Assembly (NCBI GenBank): GCA_030594665.1
Contig: JAUVET010000004.1
Span: 1 to 17,631, forward strand
Reading direction: 5' to 3'
DNA length: 17,631 nucleotides
Source of the DNA: Methanosarcinaceae archaeon
GTDB lineage: Archaea; Halobacteriota; Methanosarcinia; Methanosarcinales; Methanosarcinaceae
Position 1 is the stretch's first letter, and every line of letters begins with the position of its first letter. The notes beneath the pieces were generated by a model. That model had not been told where the DNA came from and made no database searches. It worked only from the letters and a program-made list of their open reading frames with translations. Positions 6,766 through 14,245 of the stretch are shown here, in pieces. Made by a program: the position numbers and the translations under genes.

Positions 6766-8106
6766 CTAATTGGTTACTTCAACACCTGTTCCGAAAACAA
6801 ACTTCAAATCCGAATTCAACTTCGCCATTGATCCTTCTATTTTATCTCTTAAAGCTGCTTGACCTGTTCGGTCAGATTCCAGATCATTTTTGATAGAATC
6901 GATCTTGCTACGGCAATTTGATATATTTTTTTCGGACCTGGTCTTTTGTTCATACACTGTAAGCCGGTTCAACTCACCTTTTACATCTTCTAACCCTGAT
7001 AAACATGATTCTCTTTTTACGCTAAGTGATGACAGGATACCAGAATCCCTCAATTTGTCAAGCTGTTTAATTGTATTATTTATTTTTTGTTGTTTGAGGC
7101 CAAGAGTACCATCTTCGATACGCCCCCTGATCTCATCAAGAAAACCGGTGATATCAGTTCCGAGGATCGATACGGGGTTATCCCTTATTGACAATAGGAT
7201 CTCCTTACTCTTTGGTGACATTTTGTGCCTGCCGCTTGCATCCTGTTTTTCCATTCGTGAAAGAGCTTTGGATAATGGTGCGAACATTGACTTCATATTG
7301 GAATCTATATCCGACGAACTGCTTTCAAGTGTCTTGACCTGTTTTTCCAACTCATGCGCCTTTGCAAACTCCTCACTTTTCACAACATCTTCCAATTTAG
7401 ACTCAAGATCGCGCAGTTCATTTTCCAATGAATCGTATTTCTTCTCAAGATCAGGGATCAGGTTCTCGTTTTCCACTATCTGTTGCTGGTATTGACTGAT
7501 AGTTCCAACACTTTCATTCAACCTGTCATATGCATCCAGCTTATCCTGTACCTCATTGATGGGAGCCATTAGTTCGTCAAGCAAAGTGTTCAGATGACTG
7601 AGATCATCCATGACGCCCCTGTACTCTTCTGGGAAAAGCGCTTTTGCATATTGCTGACTGCGCATGGTATTTTCAATGAGCGTTTTTAAACCGGACTTGG
7701 TACTTGTATAAAATTCATTTGCAGCAGAGATTGTAACGTTAGCATCCTGTGGAATAATTGTTCTGTCAATTATTATACCAATGTTCTTTACAACATTGTC
7801 TTTGTTCGAAATACCGGCCTTGGCTATTTGCTTATATGCATCGTCAATAGTGTTGGCATCATTCAGATGTTCCTTACTCACACCAAGGTCACCAATAGCA
7901 AACCCAATCTCCTCATATTTCTGCCGAATATGATGATGCAACCTGTTAAATGTCTTTTCCGACCTAACTTCGATCCATTCAGGGAGTTCGCCTAAATTCA
8001 ATAAAATTGAAGTCGGTGCGACATCCTTTTTTCCAAATAACTTTTTAATGAGTTTCAAATGTAATCTGAATAAAGATGTGTTAATATTTAAGTTTCTCTT
8101 TAACAT
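6766..8106 (-). CDS. Coiled-coil protein of unknown function
   Basis: The product (446 residues from ATG 8106) is not one I can name. After a basic start (KLIKKLFGKKDVAP) comes a conserved-looking segment, ILLNLGELPEWI, and a mostly helical globular part to about residue 180. Two heptad-rich coiled coils follow. The first spans about 185-265 (ENLIPDLEKKYDSLENELRD and onward) and the second about 335-430. A short non-coiled stretch between them contains MSPKSKEILLSIRDNPVSIL. The C-terminus is FVFGTGVEVTN. The layout recalls SMC or SbcC-like structural proteins, but no ATP-binding motif is present. Three starts are possible: ATG 8166, ATG 8106, or TTG 8058, which would give MKLIKKLFG. I chose 8106 as the middle option. 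ATG 8166 would place a dispersed repeat (8101-8130) inside the coding region. An AAA+ ATPase lies divergently on the other side. Confidence 0.7.
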   Translation of the reverse strand: MLKRNLNINTSLFRLHLKLIKKLFGKKDVAPTSILLNLGELPEWIEVRSEKTFNRLHHHIRQKYEEIGFAIGDLGVSKEHLNDANTIDDAYKQIAKAGISNKDNVVKNIGIIIDRTIIPQDANVTISAANEFYTSTKSGLKTLIENTMRSQQYAKALFPEEYRGVMDDLSHLNTLLDELMAPINEVQDKLDAYDRLNESVGTISQYQQQIVENENLIPDLEKKYDSLENELRDLESKLEDVVKSEEFAKAHELEKQVKTLESSSSDIDSNMKSMFAPLSKALSRMEKQDASGRHKMSPKSKEILLSIRDNPVSILGTDITGFLDEIRGRIEDGTLGLKQQKINNTIKQLDKLRDSGILSSLSVKRESCLSGLEDVKGELNRLTVYEQKTRSEKNISNCRSKIDSIKNDLESDRTGQAALRDKIEGSMAKLNSDLKFVFGTGVEVTN

Positions 8107-8130
8107 CGTGTGAGCAGTGCAACCAATTTC
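8101..8130 (-). repeat. Dispersed ATTGGTTG repeat, copy A
   Basis: Read on the minus strand this copy contains AAATTGGTTGCACTGCTCAC followed by ACGATGTTA, and its ATG is the putative start of the coiled-coil gene. It matches copy B (13681-13710) at 26 of 30 positions. A shorter, gapped relative (copy C) is at 14246-14275. Confidence 0.6.
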
Positions 8131-8367
8131 AGTACTTCTAATTTTCACATCAGTCCTCACTAACATGTCAACTCACTTAAAGGCAAGCTTAAATCAGGTA
8201 AGTACAGAAGATCGAAGCCTCATATTTGCTGAAAATTTAAAAAAAGGAAATTAGATTTTAGAGATATCCTATTAAACTCTATTCTCGATTCATTCATATT
8301 TTGCATCAGTCAAGGGCAATGTTTAACAATCCCTTTATTTTATTAACAAATAACAAAATACAATTAA
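8131..8367. other. Divergent intergenic region between coiled-coil and AAA+ genes
   Basis: This AT-rich stretch should hold the promoters of the two divergent genes. A 29-codon plus-strand ORF (8165-8254, ATG inside ACATGT) has no recognisable features and I do not call it a gene. No RNA gene or clear dyad was seen. Confidence 0.4.
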
Positions 8368-8535
8368 ATTCGAGTTGATAACATAGTAAAATCAGTCCAA
8401 CGAGTAAACCAAAAAAAGAGCCGGGAACAAAACACGGATTTTGTTGGATCCACGGCAGAACTGCTTATCATCGAACCTATCGGGTATCCACTCAGTGGCA
8501 TTCTGGATGACGAACCCCTGGTCGAAAACAAGGAT

Positions 8536-9498
8536 GTGTTTGAGCATTACGCACGTCAGCAGTGGAACGGCTATATAGCACGCAAAGATGAGTATCTGTT
8601 TGACCATCGGATGTATCCGGATTTCGCATACAAGGTCATTGATGTTGAGCCACCTGAATCGACAATCGGTCTTCAGACCTCGATAATTGTTCAAGAAATG
8701 GACAATGTTGCATCTGATCTTGAATTTGCAAGTGATGTATGCATTGACGATGTGGTCGGCCAGGATGCTGCCCGCCGCAAATGCCGCCTGATCGAACGGT
8801 TTTTGGAGAAACCTGAGAAATTTGGGAAATGGGCTCCAAAAAACGTACTGTTCTTTGGACCATCGGGTACGGGCAAGACCATGCTTGCAAAGGCTCTTGC
8901 AAATAAAACTGATGTACCGATAATTCCTGTAAAAGCAACCCAGTTGATCGGGGAATATGTAGGAGATGGCGCACGGCAAATACATCAACTATTTGACCAT
9001 GCAGAGGACATGGCACCTTGTATCATATTCATCGATGAATTGGATGCCATCGCCCTTGATAGAAGATATCAGGAACTGCGAGGCGATGTTGCAGAGATCG
9101 TCAATGCCCTTCTTACTGAAATGGACGGCATTTCCGAGCGTCTGGGCGTGTGCACGATTGGTGCAACGAACAGACCCGAGACCCTTGATCCTGCCGTTCG
9201 CAGCAGGTTTGAAGAAGAGATCGAATTTGTACTACCTGACGAAGGTGAGCGCCGCAGGATACTCGAATCGAACATTGAGACAATTCCGATACCCGTGGAG
9301 GACATTGATCTGTCAAAACTTGTAAAATTTACAGCAGGTTTATCGGGCAGGGATATTGTTGAAAAAGTGCTAAAAACGGCACTTCACCAGGCAATCATTG
9401 ATGACAAGGATAAAATAATAGGGCAACATTTCGAGGATGTTGCTTCAAAGATACAGAAAAACAACAGTTTAGATGTTGTAAACCGAATGTATATCTAA
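8536..9498 (+). CDS. AAA+ ATPase of the CDC48/FtsH-like class
   Basis: From GTG 8536 the product has 320 residues with one AAA+ module. Walker A is GPSGTGKT (108-115), Walker B is IIFIDELDAIA (163-173), sensor 1 is GATNRP (209-214) and the arginine-finger region is LDPAVRSRFEEEIEF (218-232). The usual RPGRFD is replaced by RSRFEEE, a variant seen in several archaeal AAA proteins. A C-terminal helical lid follows. The frame stays open upstream to 8368 and encodes a plausible continuation, including LLIIEPIGYPLSGILDDEPL directly before residue 1. The true protein is therefore probably about 50 residues longer, but no ATG, GTG or TTG exists there. Use of a rare start (ATT, ATA or CTG), a frameshift or a 5' lesion is possible. 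The likely role is ATP-driven protein remodelling; substrate and partners are unknown. Confidence 0.85.
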   Translation: MFEHYARQQWNGYIARKDEYLFDHRMYPDFAYKVIDVEPPESTIGLQTSIIVQEMDNVASDLEFASDVCIDDVVGQDAARRKCRLIERFLEKPEKFGKWAPKNVLFFGPSGTGKTMLAKALANKTDVPIIPVKATQLIGEYVGDGARQIHQLFDHAEDMAPCIIFIDELDAIALDRRYQELRGDVAEIVNALLTEMDGISERLGVCTIGATNRPETLDPAVRSRFEEEIEFVLPDEGERRRILESNIETIPIPVEDIDLSKLVKFTAGLSGRDIVEKVLKTALHQAIIDDKDKIIGQHFEDVASKIQKNNSLDVVNRMYI

Positions 9499-9536
9499 TT
9501 ACATAATTACATAATTACATAATTACATAATTACCT
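9497..9536. repeat. Octamer tandem repeat (AATTACAT, four copies plus one variant)
   Basis: AATTACAT is repeated four times without error from 9497, followed by AATTACCT. The array begins inside the TAA stop codon of the AAA+ gene and occupies part of the 89-bp gap before the next gene. Confidence 0.85.
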
Positions 9537-9587
9537 ATAATTCTAATATATTTCAATAAATTATAATGCAAAAAAAGGTGTAATTAA

Positions 9588-9854
9588 ATGAGCGAAATAA
9601 GTGAATCCGATCGATTTGAATGTGTAGTGGTCAATGTTATTGACAATTTGGATTGGAAAGGCGTTACCGTAGAAGAGATCAGATCTAATGGTCGTGTATA
9701 TTTCGGAAGGGTCACAGACAACGAGAATGAAATTAATGTGGGTGATACGCTCTACATTGGCGCAAAACCAATAACATATGATCTTGAAGATAAAGAAATG
9801 GAGATCAGCCTCTATAATACCAATGATGAAAAGATCGATTGGACGTTGATCTGA
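9588..9854 (+). CDS. Small acidic protein of unknown function
   Basis: This is an 88-residue acidic protein that I do not recognise. It has no membrane helix and no Cys motif. The alternating pattern (FECVVVNVIDNL, GRVYFGRV, GDTLYIGAKPITYDL, MEISLYNT) suggests a small all-beta fold, perhaps a barrel. ATG 9588 is preceded by AAAAAAGGTGTAATTAA, where AGGTG gives a ribosome site about 8 nt upstream. The gene stands 89 bp after the AAA+ ATPase in the same direction, so the two could be co-transcribed across the octamer repeat. No function can be assigned. Confidence 0.65.
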   Translation: MSEISESDRFECVVVNVIDNLDWKGVTVEEIRSNGRVYFGRVTDNENEINVGDTLYIGAKPITYDLEDKEMEISLYNTNDEKIDWTLI

Positions 9855-9875
9855 TAGATCGCGTCTACCTTTTTT
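9848..9875 (+). terminator. Possible U-rich terminator after the small acidic gene
   Basis: GATC-TGATA-GATC overlaps the end of the gene and is followed by TTTTTT at 9870-9875. The stem is weak (4 bp). The T-run lies between convergent genes, a suitable place for an archaeal terminator. Confidence 0.3.
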
Positions 9876-9883
9876 CAGTCACA

Positions 9884-10798
9884 TCAATCCCTGAGTGGAA
9901 CCTCGATCTTCATCAGGTCTTCTGCAATGGTAACATTTTCAAAGATCTTTTTTGCGTCTTGCAGTATGGGTGCAGGGTCATCTGTATACCTTGAACTAAT
10001 GTGTGTCAGTACAAGGTGATGTACTCCTGCTTCCTTTGCAAGTGCGGCAGCCTCGCCTGCAGTCGAATGCATGGATTCCACCGCCCAGTCGTATTTCTCA
10101 TCAATAAGTGTACTGTCATGGATCAAAAGGTCTGCATCCTGACTGGCGTTTAGCACATCCTCGCATGGTCGGGTATCTCCGCTATAGACAACAGTCCTGC
10201 CCTTTCTCGAAGCAGACACAACCTCTTTGGAATGGATGATCTTGCCATTAACTTCAACCGATTCGCCACGATGGAGTTTCGAGAACATTGGTCCCTGTTC
10301 CACACCAAGTTCAATTGCCTTTTTGCGGTTGAACCTGCCCCTGCGTTCATCCTCAACAATTGCATAACCAATACTCGGGACACTGTGCTCGGTCTTCAGG
10401 ACATGTATGGAATACCCATCACGTTTAATGATATCTCCGGGTTCCAACTGTACGGTTTTGATCTCATACTTGAGTTTATAATATCCAAGTGCAACCAATA
10501 ATTTTGTAAATTCTCTTACCCAATGCGGACCATAGATCGTCAGGGGTTCCGTTCTGCCTTGAAATGACATGGTCTGGACAAGTCCTGGAATTCCAAGTAT
10601 GTGGTCGGCATGGAAATGTGATATGAAAATTGATGATAATGCCATCATACCGGTCTTTGCCTTCATCATCTGTTGCTGTGTTCCCTCACCACAGTCGAAC
10701 AGCATAAGTTCCCCTTCCCTGTTAACCATTATCCCGGATGGATTGCGATTCGGGGTTGGCAATGAGCCGCCGGTTCCAAGAAATGTCACACGAAACAT
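9884..10798 (-). CDS. rnz: Ribonuclease Z (tRNA 3' processing endonuclease)
   Basis: RNase Z cuts the 3' trailer from tRNA precursors. The 304-residue product is a full-length short-form enzyme of the metallo-beta-lactamase fold. GTGGSLPTPNRNPS is the N-terminal motif, and the zinc-binding HFHADH lies at residues 61-66. Other ligands sit in the later segments TEHSVPS, YSGDTRPC and LTHISSRY, and the exosite-like region is around residues 170-200. ATG 10798 has GGTGA about 5 nt upstream on the minus strand, supporting this start. It is convergent with the small acidic gene. No frameshift or missing residue is apparent. Confidence 0.95.
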   Translation of the reverse strand: MFRVTFLGTGGSLPTPNRNPSGIMVNREGELMLFDCGEGTQQQMMKAKTGMMALSSIFISHFHADHILGIPGLVQTMSFQGRTEPLTIYGPHWVREFTKLLVALGYYKLKYEIKTVQLEPGDIIKRDGYSIHVLKTEHSVPSIGYAIVEDERRGRFNRKKAIELGVEQGPMFSKLHRGESVEVNGKIIHSKEVVSASRKGRTVVYSGDTRPCEDVLNASQDADLLIHDSTLIDEKYDWAVESMHSTAGEAAALAKEAGVHHLVLTHISSRYTDDPAPILQDAKKIFENVTIAEDLMKIEVPLRD

Positions 10799-11020
10799 GG
10801 ATTCACCTATGAGTTACAATTACTTATTAATTGCTGCAAATCTATATGATGAATAAGATGACACAAATTCAGATATAAGGTCAGTTAAATGTTCAGCAAT
10901 GAGGGGCGCACCAAAAGTCCATCACTCGAAACATTCATATACAATCCTATTAGTAAAGGGAAGTCCATAAAAGGAATAAATATTTATCATTAGATTTATC
11001 GATAATCAAATTCACATATT

Positions 11021-11060
11021 TAATTCAACTTAATTCAACTTAATTTAACTTAATTCAATT
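11021..11060. repeat. Decamer tandem repeat TAATTCAACT upstream of the S8e gene
   Basis: Four consecutive 10-bp units occupy these positions: TAATTCAACT twice, then TAATTTAACT and TAATTCAATT. The period equals one helical turn and the unit is AT-rich, so the DNA may be bent. It lies 32 bp before the ATG of the ribosomal gene, in its promoter or leader. Confidence 0.8.
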
Positions 11061-11091
11061 CAATTTAAACTTTAACTTAGAGGAAATATCA

Positions 11092-11469
11092 ATGAGATGG
11101 CAAGGCAGATCAAGAAGAACATACACAGGTGGCAAAATAAGGGCTTCACGCAGTCGAAGGAAATTCGAGATTGGCAGGGAATCTGCTGATACACACGTCA
11201 ATGAGACAAAAAGAAAGATCATCTCAACAAAAGGCGGAAACAGGAAAGTCCGGCTCCTTCAGAGTAATATTGCAAATGTGACCAATCCGGCTGATGGTAA
11301 AACAGTTTCAAGTGCAATTGAGAGCGTTATCGACAACGCTGCAAACGAACACCACATCAGGCGAAATATCATTACAAAAGGTGCAATCATCAAGACCGCA
11401 CTTGGAAATGCAAGAGTTACAAGTCGCCCGGGTCAGGACGGCGTTGTTAATGCAGTATTGGTTGGGTAA
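11092..11469 (+). CDS. Small-subunit ribosomal protein eS8 (S8e)
   Basis: This protein is part of the archaeal 30S subunit. The 125-residue length is usual for archaeal S8e, which lacks the eukaryotic insertion. The N-terminal [25 protein letters not shown] stretch, the central [19 protein letters not shown] and the C-terminal [25 protein letters not shown] are the standard S8e signatures. The protein is strongly basic at its start, as expected for rRNA binding. AGAGG at 11079-11083 lies 8 nt before the ATG. The gene is transcribed alone here, with AT-rich tandem repeats on both sides and a strong-looking terminator over its stop codon. Confidence 0.95.
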   Translation: MRWQGRSRRTYTGGKIRASRSRRKFEIGRESADTHVNETKRKIISTKGGNRKVRLLQSNIANVTNPADGKTVSSAIESVIDNAANEHHIRRNIITKGAIIKTALGNARVTSRPGQDGVVNAVLVG

Positions 11470-11486
11470 ATACCCAATCATTTTTT
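11462..11486 (+). terminator. Hairpin plus T-run terminator overlapping the S8e stop codon
   Basis: TTGGGTA (11462-11468) and TACCCAA (11471-11477) form a perfect 7-bp stem with a 2-nt gap, followed by TTTTTT at 11481-11486. The stop codon TAA (11467-11469) is inside the hairpin. The form is like a bacterial intrinsic terminator; archaea mainly need the T-run. Confidence 0.6.
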
Positions 11487-11511
11487 CTTTCCTTACAATT
11501 ATAACTTATAC

Positions 11512-11556
11512 ATTATAGCTTATAATTAGCTTACAATTAGCTTACAATTAGCTTAT
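11512..11556. repeat. 11-bp AT-rich tandem repeat downstream of S8e
   Basis: AATTAGCTTAC occurs at 11524-11534 and 11535-11545, then AATTAGCTTAT at 11546-11556. A degenerate unit (ATTATAGCTTAT) precedes them at 11512-11523. Very AT-rich DNA continues to about 11600, before the Lrp gene. Confidence 0.75.
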
Positions 11557-11658
11557 AATAGTTATTTATAATTATATCTATAACTATAATTGTAATTCTA
11601 AGTATTGTTCTTTTTAGTATTTGGGGTCATAAGCCGTATCAACAAAAAGTGAGAAAAT

Positions 11659-12150
11659 ATGGACAAACATACACGACACATATTGGAGATCCTTGAAGAA
11701 GATGCAAGAACTACCCCGGAAGAGATCGCAAATCTCACTGGTATGACTGTTGACGATGTAAGAACGAACATCGGACAACTTGAAAAAAACGGAATTATCC
11801 GCAAGTACAAGACCATAATTGATTGGGAATTGGCTGGCGAGGAACATGTTCATGCAATTATAGAACTTAAGGTTACACTTGAGCGCAAACTTGGATATAA
11901 AGCAATCGCAGAGCGCCTGTACAAATTTCCGGAAGTGCGCTCGGTCAGGCTTCTTTCAGGCGGACATGACATCTCCTTAACAGTTCGCGGTAACTCGATG
12001 AAAGAAGTTGCATTTTTTGTTGCAGAGAAGATCGCAACACTTGATCAGGTTCAGGGAACAACTACACATTTTGTTTTGAAGACGTACAAGGAAGATGGAG
12101 TAATACTTCATGAGCCGGAACATATCAAACGCCTTCAGATATCGCCATAG
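11659..12150 (+). CDS. Lrp/AsnC-family transcriptional regulator
   Basis: The 163-residue protein has an N-terminal winged helix (residues about 5-52: ILEILEEDARTTPEEIANLTGMTVDDVRTNI, then LEKNGIIRKYKTIIDW). A RAM-type effector domain follows at about 62-145 (AIIELKVTLER, FPEVRSVRLLSGGHDISLTVRG, VQGTTTHFVLKTYK). The length is that of a complete Lrp/AsnC protein. Such proteins form dimers or larger rings, and amino acids commonly act as their effectors. GTGAG about 5 nt before the ATG serves as a ribosome site. An aminotransferase gene follows in the same direction, which suggests that the regulator controls amino-acid metabolism, including that gene. The 271-bp gap between them implies separate promoters. 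Confidence 0.92.
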   Translation: MDKHTRHILEILEEDARTTPEEIANLTGMTVDDVRTNIGQLEKNGIIRKYKTIIDWELAGEEHVHAIIELKVTLERKLGYKAIAERLYKFPEVRSVRLLSGGHDISLTVRGNSMKEVAFFVAEKIATLDQVQGTTTHFVLKTYKEDGVILHEPEHIKRLQISP

Positions 12151-12152
12151 TT

Positions 12153-12175
12153 ATCAAAACCACCATCAAAACCAT
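12153..12175. repeat. Left 23-bp direct repeat flanking the dyad element
   Basis: The sequence starts ATCAAAACCACC and continues as ATCAAAACCAT. It matches 12373-12395 at 22 of 23 positions. A further 12-mer unit (ATCATCAAAACGG region) follows the left copy, giving a small tandem of ATCAAAAC words. Confidence 0.7.
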
Positions 12176-12213
12176 CATCAAAACGGCACTATCGCATTTT
12201 CCAGTTATTTTTA

Positions 12214-12332
12214 AGACGCAGATTAACGCTGATTCACGCAGATTTAAGGTTGCATCTGCGTTAATCAGCGTACTTGCACGCCCTTAGGCGTAGCAGGCAC
12301 TCAACTCATAGGAGGTGAGTGTATCTGCGTCT
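12214..12332. repeat. Composite inverted-repeat element between the lrp and aminotransferase genes
   Basis: The outer arms are AGACGCAGAT (12214-12223) and ATCTGCGTCT (12323-12332), a perfect 10-bp inverted repeat. Inside, 12227-12243 and 12254-12270 form a 17-bp stem with one mismatch and a 10-nt loop. The segment 12271-12322 between the inner stem and the right outer arm looks inserted. It has its own small dyads (CGCCC-TTA-GGCG, and CACTCA with TGAGTG). No protein is encoded. Confidence 0.65.
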
Positions 12333-12372
12333 AATATAATTGTTGAAATCACTGGATTTTGGAATTGTGCCC

Positions 12373-12395
12373 ATCAAAACCACCATCAAAATCAT
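12373..12395. repeat. Right 23-bp direct repeat flanking the dyad element
   Basis: This is the right-hand copy of the ATCAAAACCACC repeat, 220 bp from the left copy in direct orientation. It lies 42 bp before the aminotransferase start, so it may also fall in that gene's promoter. Confidence 0.7.
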
Positions 12396-12436
12396 TGTAA
12401 AGATTTAAGTAAATATCATACATGGAGATCCCTCAC

Positions 12437-13618
12437 ATGAGAGTACGATGTGACCCTTCTGCTTTTGTTGCAGACCATTTAAAAACCGTGCCGCCATCTG
12501 GCATCCGGCGTTTTTTTGACCTTGTCTCTGAGATGGACGATGTCATTTCACTTGGTGTAGGAGAGCCTGATTTCGTCACCCCATGGCACATTCGGGAATC
12601 ATGTATTCACTCAATTGAGCATGGGGAAACTGCATATACCTCCAATTACGGACTTTTGGAACTGAGGGAAGAGATATCAAAACTCTACTCACAAAAATAC
12701 CGTGTTGACTATGATCCGGAATCGGAAGCATTGGTTACAACAGGTGTGAGCGAGGCGCTGGATATTGCCATTCGTGCAATTACCAACCCGGGCGATGAGG
12801 TGATAGTTGTACAGCCATCGTATGTTTCTTATATTCCTTCAGTGATCTTTGCAGGAGGGGTGCCTGTACCGGTTTCCACAAAAATGTCAAACAATTTCAA
12901 GGTAACTGCCCGGGAACTGGAAGACGCGATAACCGAAAAGACAAAGGCTGTTATCATTAATTATCCTAACAATCCAACCGGCGCTGTGATGGATAAAGCT
13001 TCACTTGAAGCGGTTGCGGATGTCATTGTCGAGCACGACCTCATGATGATCTCGGATGAGGTGTATGACTGCCTGACCTATGATGGAACCCACACATGTT
13101 TTTCGTCTCTTGAAGGCATGCGCGATCGCACGATCTTATTGAACGGTTTTTCAAAAGCTTATGCAATGACAGGTTTCAGGATGGGGTACGCACTTGCAGC
13201 ACCGGAGATAATTGATTCCATGATGCTGATACACCAGTACACCATGCTATGCGCACCCGTGACCGCCCAGATAGGAGCGATCGAAGCTCTCAGGAATGGC
13301 AAGGACGAGATGCAAAAGATGGTGCGTGAATATGACCGGAGACGTCATCTTATTGTTGGTGGGCTGAACAAACTCGGACTTGAATGTTTTGAACCGAAAG
13401 GTGCATTTTATGCGTTCCCATCGATCACAAGCACAGGTTTGACATCAAACGAGTTCGCAGAAGAATTATTAAAAGAGCAAACAGTGGCAACCGTCCCCGG
13501 TGATGTGTTCGGGAAGGCAGGGGTAGGTTTCCTACGTTGCTCATACGCAGCATCAAGGGAAGATATCCATATGGCACTAGACAGGATCTGCGAGTTCGTT
13601 GACGGGCTGAAAGTTTAA
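12437..13618 (+). CDS. Class I/II PLP-dependent aminotransferase
   Basis: This is a 393-residue fold-type I aminotransferase that uses pyridoxal phosphate to move amino groups between amino acids and 2-oxo acids. Numbered from ATG 12437, the PLP lysine is K240 in NGFSKAYAMTGFRMGY. N179 lies in NYPNNPTGAV, D207 and Y210 in ISDEVYD, and R248 binds phosphate. The arginine of FLRCSYAAS near the C-terminus would bind the substrate carboxylate. GVGEPDFVTPWHIRE near the N-terminus is typical of archaeal members; the donor (aspartate, aromatic or branched-chain) cannot be told from sequence. An earlier ATG (12422) would add MEIPH. I prefer 12437 because GGAGATC (12424-12430) lies 6 nt before it. It follows an Lrp-type regulator. 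Confidence 0.93.
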   Translation: MRVRCDPSAFVADHLKTVPPSGIRRFFDLVSEMDDVISLGVGEPDFVTPWHIRESCIHSIEHGETAYTSNYGLLELREEISKLYSQKYRVDYDPESEALVTTGVSEALDIAIRAITNPGDEVIVVQPSYVSYIPSVIFAGGVPVPVSTKMSNNFKVTARELEDAITEKTKAVIINYPNNPTGAVMDKASLEAVADVIVEHDLMMISDEVYDCLTYDGTHTCFSSLEGMRDRTILLNGFSKAYAMTGFRMGYALAAPEIIDSMMLIHQYTMLCAPVTAQIGAIEALRNGKDEMQKMVREYDRRRHLIVGGLNKLGLECFEPKGAFYAFPSITSTGLTSNEFAEELLKEQTVATVPGDVFGKAGVGFLRCSYAASREDIHMALDRICEFVDGLKV

Positions 13619-13680
13619 TTTTGTGTATTTGTTTGAGTGAGATGCGGACGACCAACTATTCAAATCAATACGGTTCCCTG

Positions 13681-13710
13681 TAACATCGTGTGGGCAATAC
13701 AACCAATTTT
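13681..13710 (-). repeat. Dispersed ATTGGTTG repeat, copy B
   Basis: On the minus strand it reads AAAATTGGTTGTATTGCCCA followed by CACGATGTTA. It matches copy A at 26 of 30 positions, including the CGATGTTA end. Here the ATG opens only an 8-codon frame, so this copy has no gene. It lies 49 bp beyond the stop of the DUF5806-like gene. Confidence 0.6.
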
Positions 13711-13758
13711 GACAAATACAAATACATGAGATATTCAGATCTGTAACAATTGAATAGT

Positions 13759-14226
13759 TCATTCGTCACCATACATCGAAAGATTCATCCTGCGAAGCAC
13801 ATCTGCAATTACCTGCTGAACCTCTGTTGCATGTTCATCTGAAATTTCGCCACTTTCGGTTTCCATAAGCTTTTGGATGTCAGATACGATCGTATGAATA
13901 ATTGGAATCATCTCGTCTCTACTGATCAGACCTGCATAATATGCATAGAAGAATGTTGTGCCACTGCGCTGCACCTTTTTTTTGAATGTTGCACGAGCGT
14001 TTGAAACTTCCTGTCGTGAATAGGTTTCATTCATGAAAGGCACAAGATCCGGTAGATTTTCACCAATCCATGTCATCTCTGATTGGTTTGAGATATTCTT
14101 AAAATCTGCACAAAGGCGGGCTATCATCCATTCGCGTGCCGTGAGATGTGTTGTCTGTTTTAAAAAACGAGTTACATCAGAATAACTCTTGTTATCCATT
14201 TTTTTGAATTTTTGGTACCTGTTCAT
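13759..14226 (-). CDS. DUF5806-like archaeal protein of unknown function
   Basis: The 155-residue protein resembles, from memory, the archaeal DUF5806 family described mainly in haloarchaea. Shared features are RYQKFKKMDNKSYSDVTRFL at the start, LTAREWMIARLCADFKN, then MTWIGENLPDLVPFMNETYS, and ARATFKKKVQRSGTTFFYAYYAGLIS in the middle. The C-terminal third is more acidic and variable. There is no membrane helix, signal peptide or metal motif. The pattern is mostly helical, and the ITAREW/ARLCADF part could be a DNA- or RNA-binding helical domain, but no activity is known. It is divergent from the UspA gene, with 101 bp between the start codons. Copies of the ATTGGTTG repeat lie on both sides (B downstream, C upstream). 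Confidence 0.8.
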   Translation of the reverse strand: MNRYQKFKKMDNKSYSDVTRFLKQTTHLTAREWMIARLCADFKNISNQSEMTWIGENLPDLVPFMNETYSRQEVSNARATFKKKVQRSGTTFFYAYYAGLISRDEMIPIIHTIVSDIQKLMETESGEISDEHATEVQQVIADVLRRMNLSMYGDE

Positions 14227-14245
14227 TGTGAATCACTCAGTCTAT

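Noticed and set aside
8392..8988. Minus-strand ORF of 198 residues
   Set aside because: It is a shadow of the AAA+ ATPase gene, whose plus frame has Walker and sensor motifs over the same DNA.
10846..10930. Possible C/D-box small RNA
   Set aside because: ATGATGA at 10846-10852 resembles a C box, but no properly placed CUGA D box or terminal stem could be found.
11021..11060. CRISPR array
   Set aside because: The repeats are 10-bp units without spacers. No array of 25-40-bp repeats with unique spacers, and no cas gene, is in the window.
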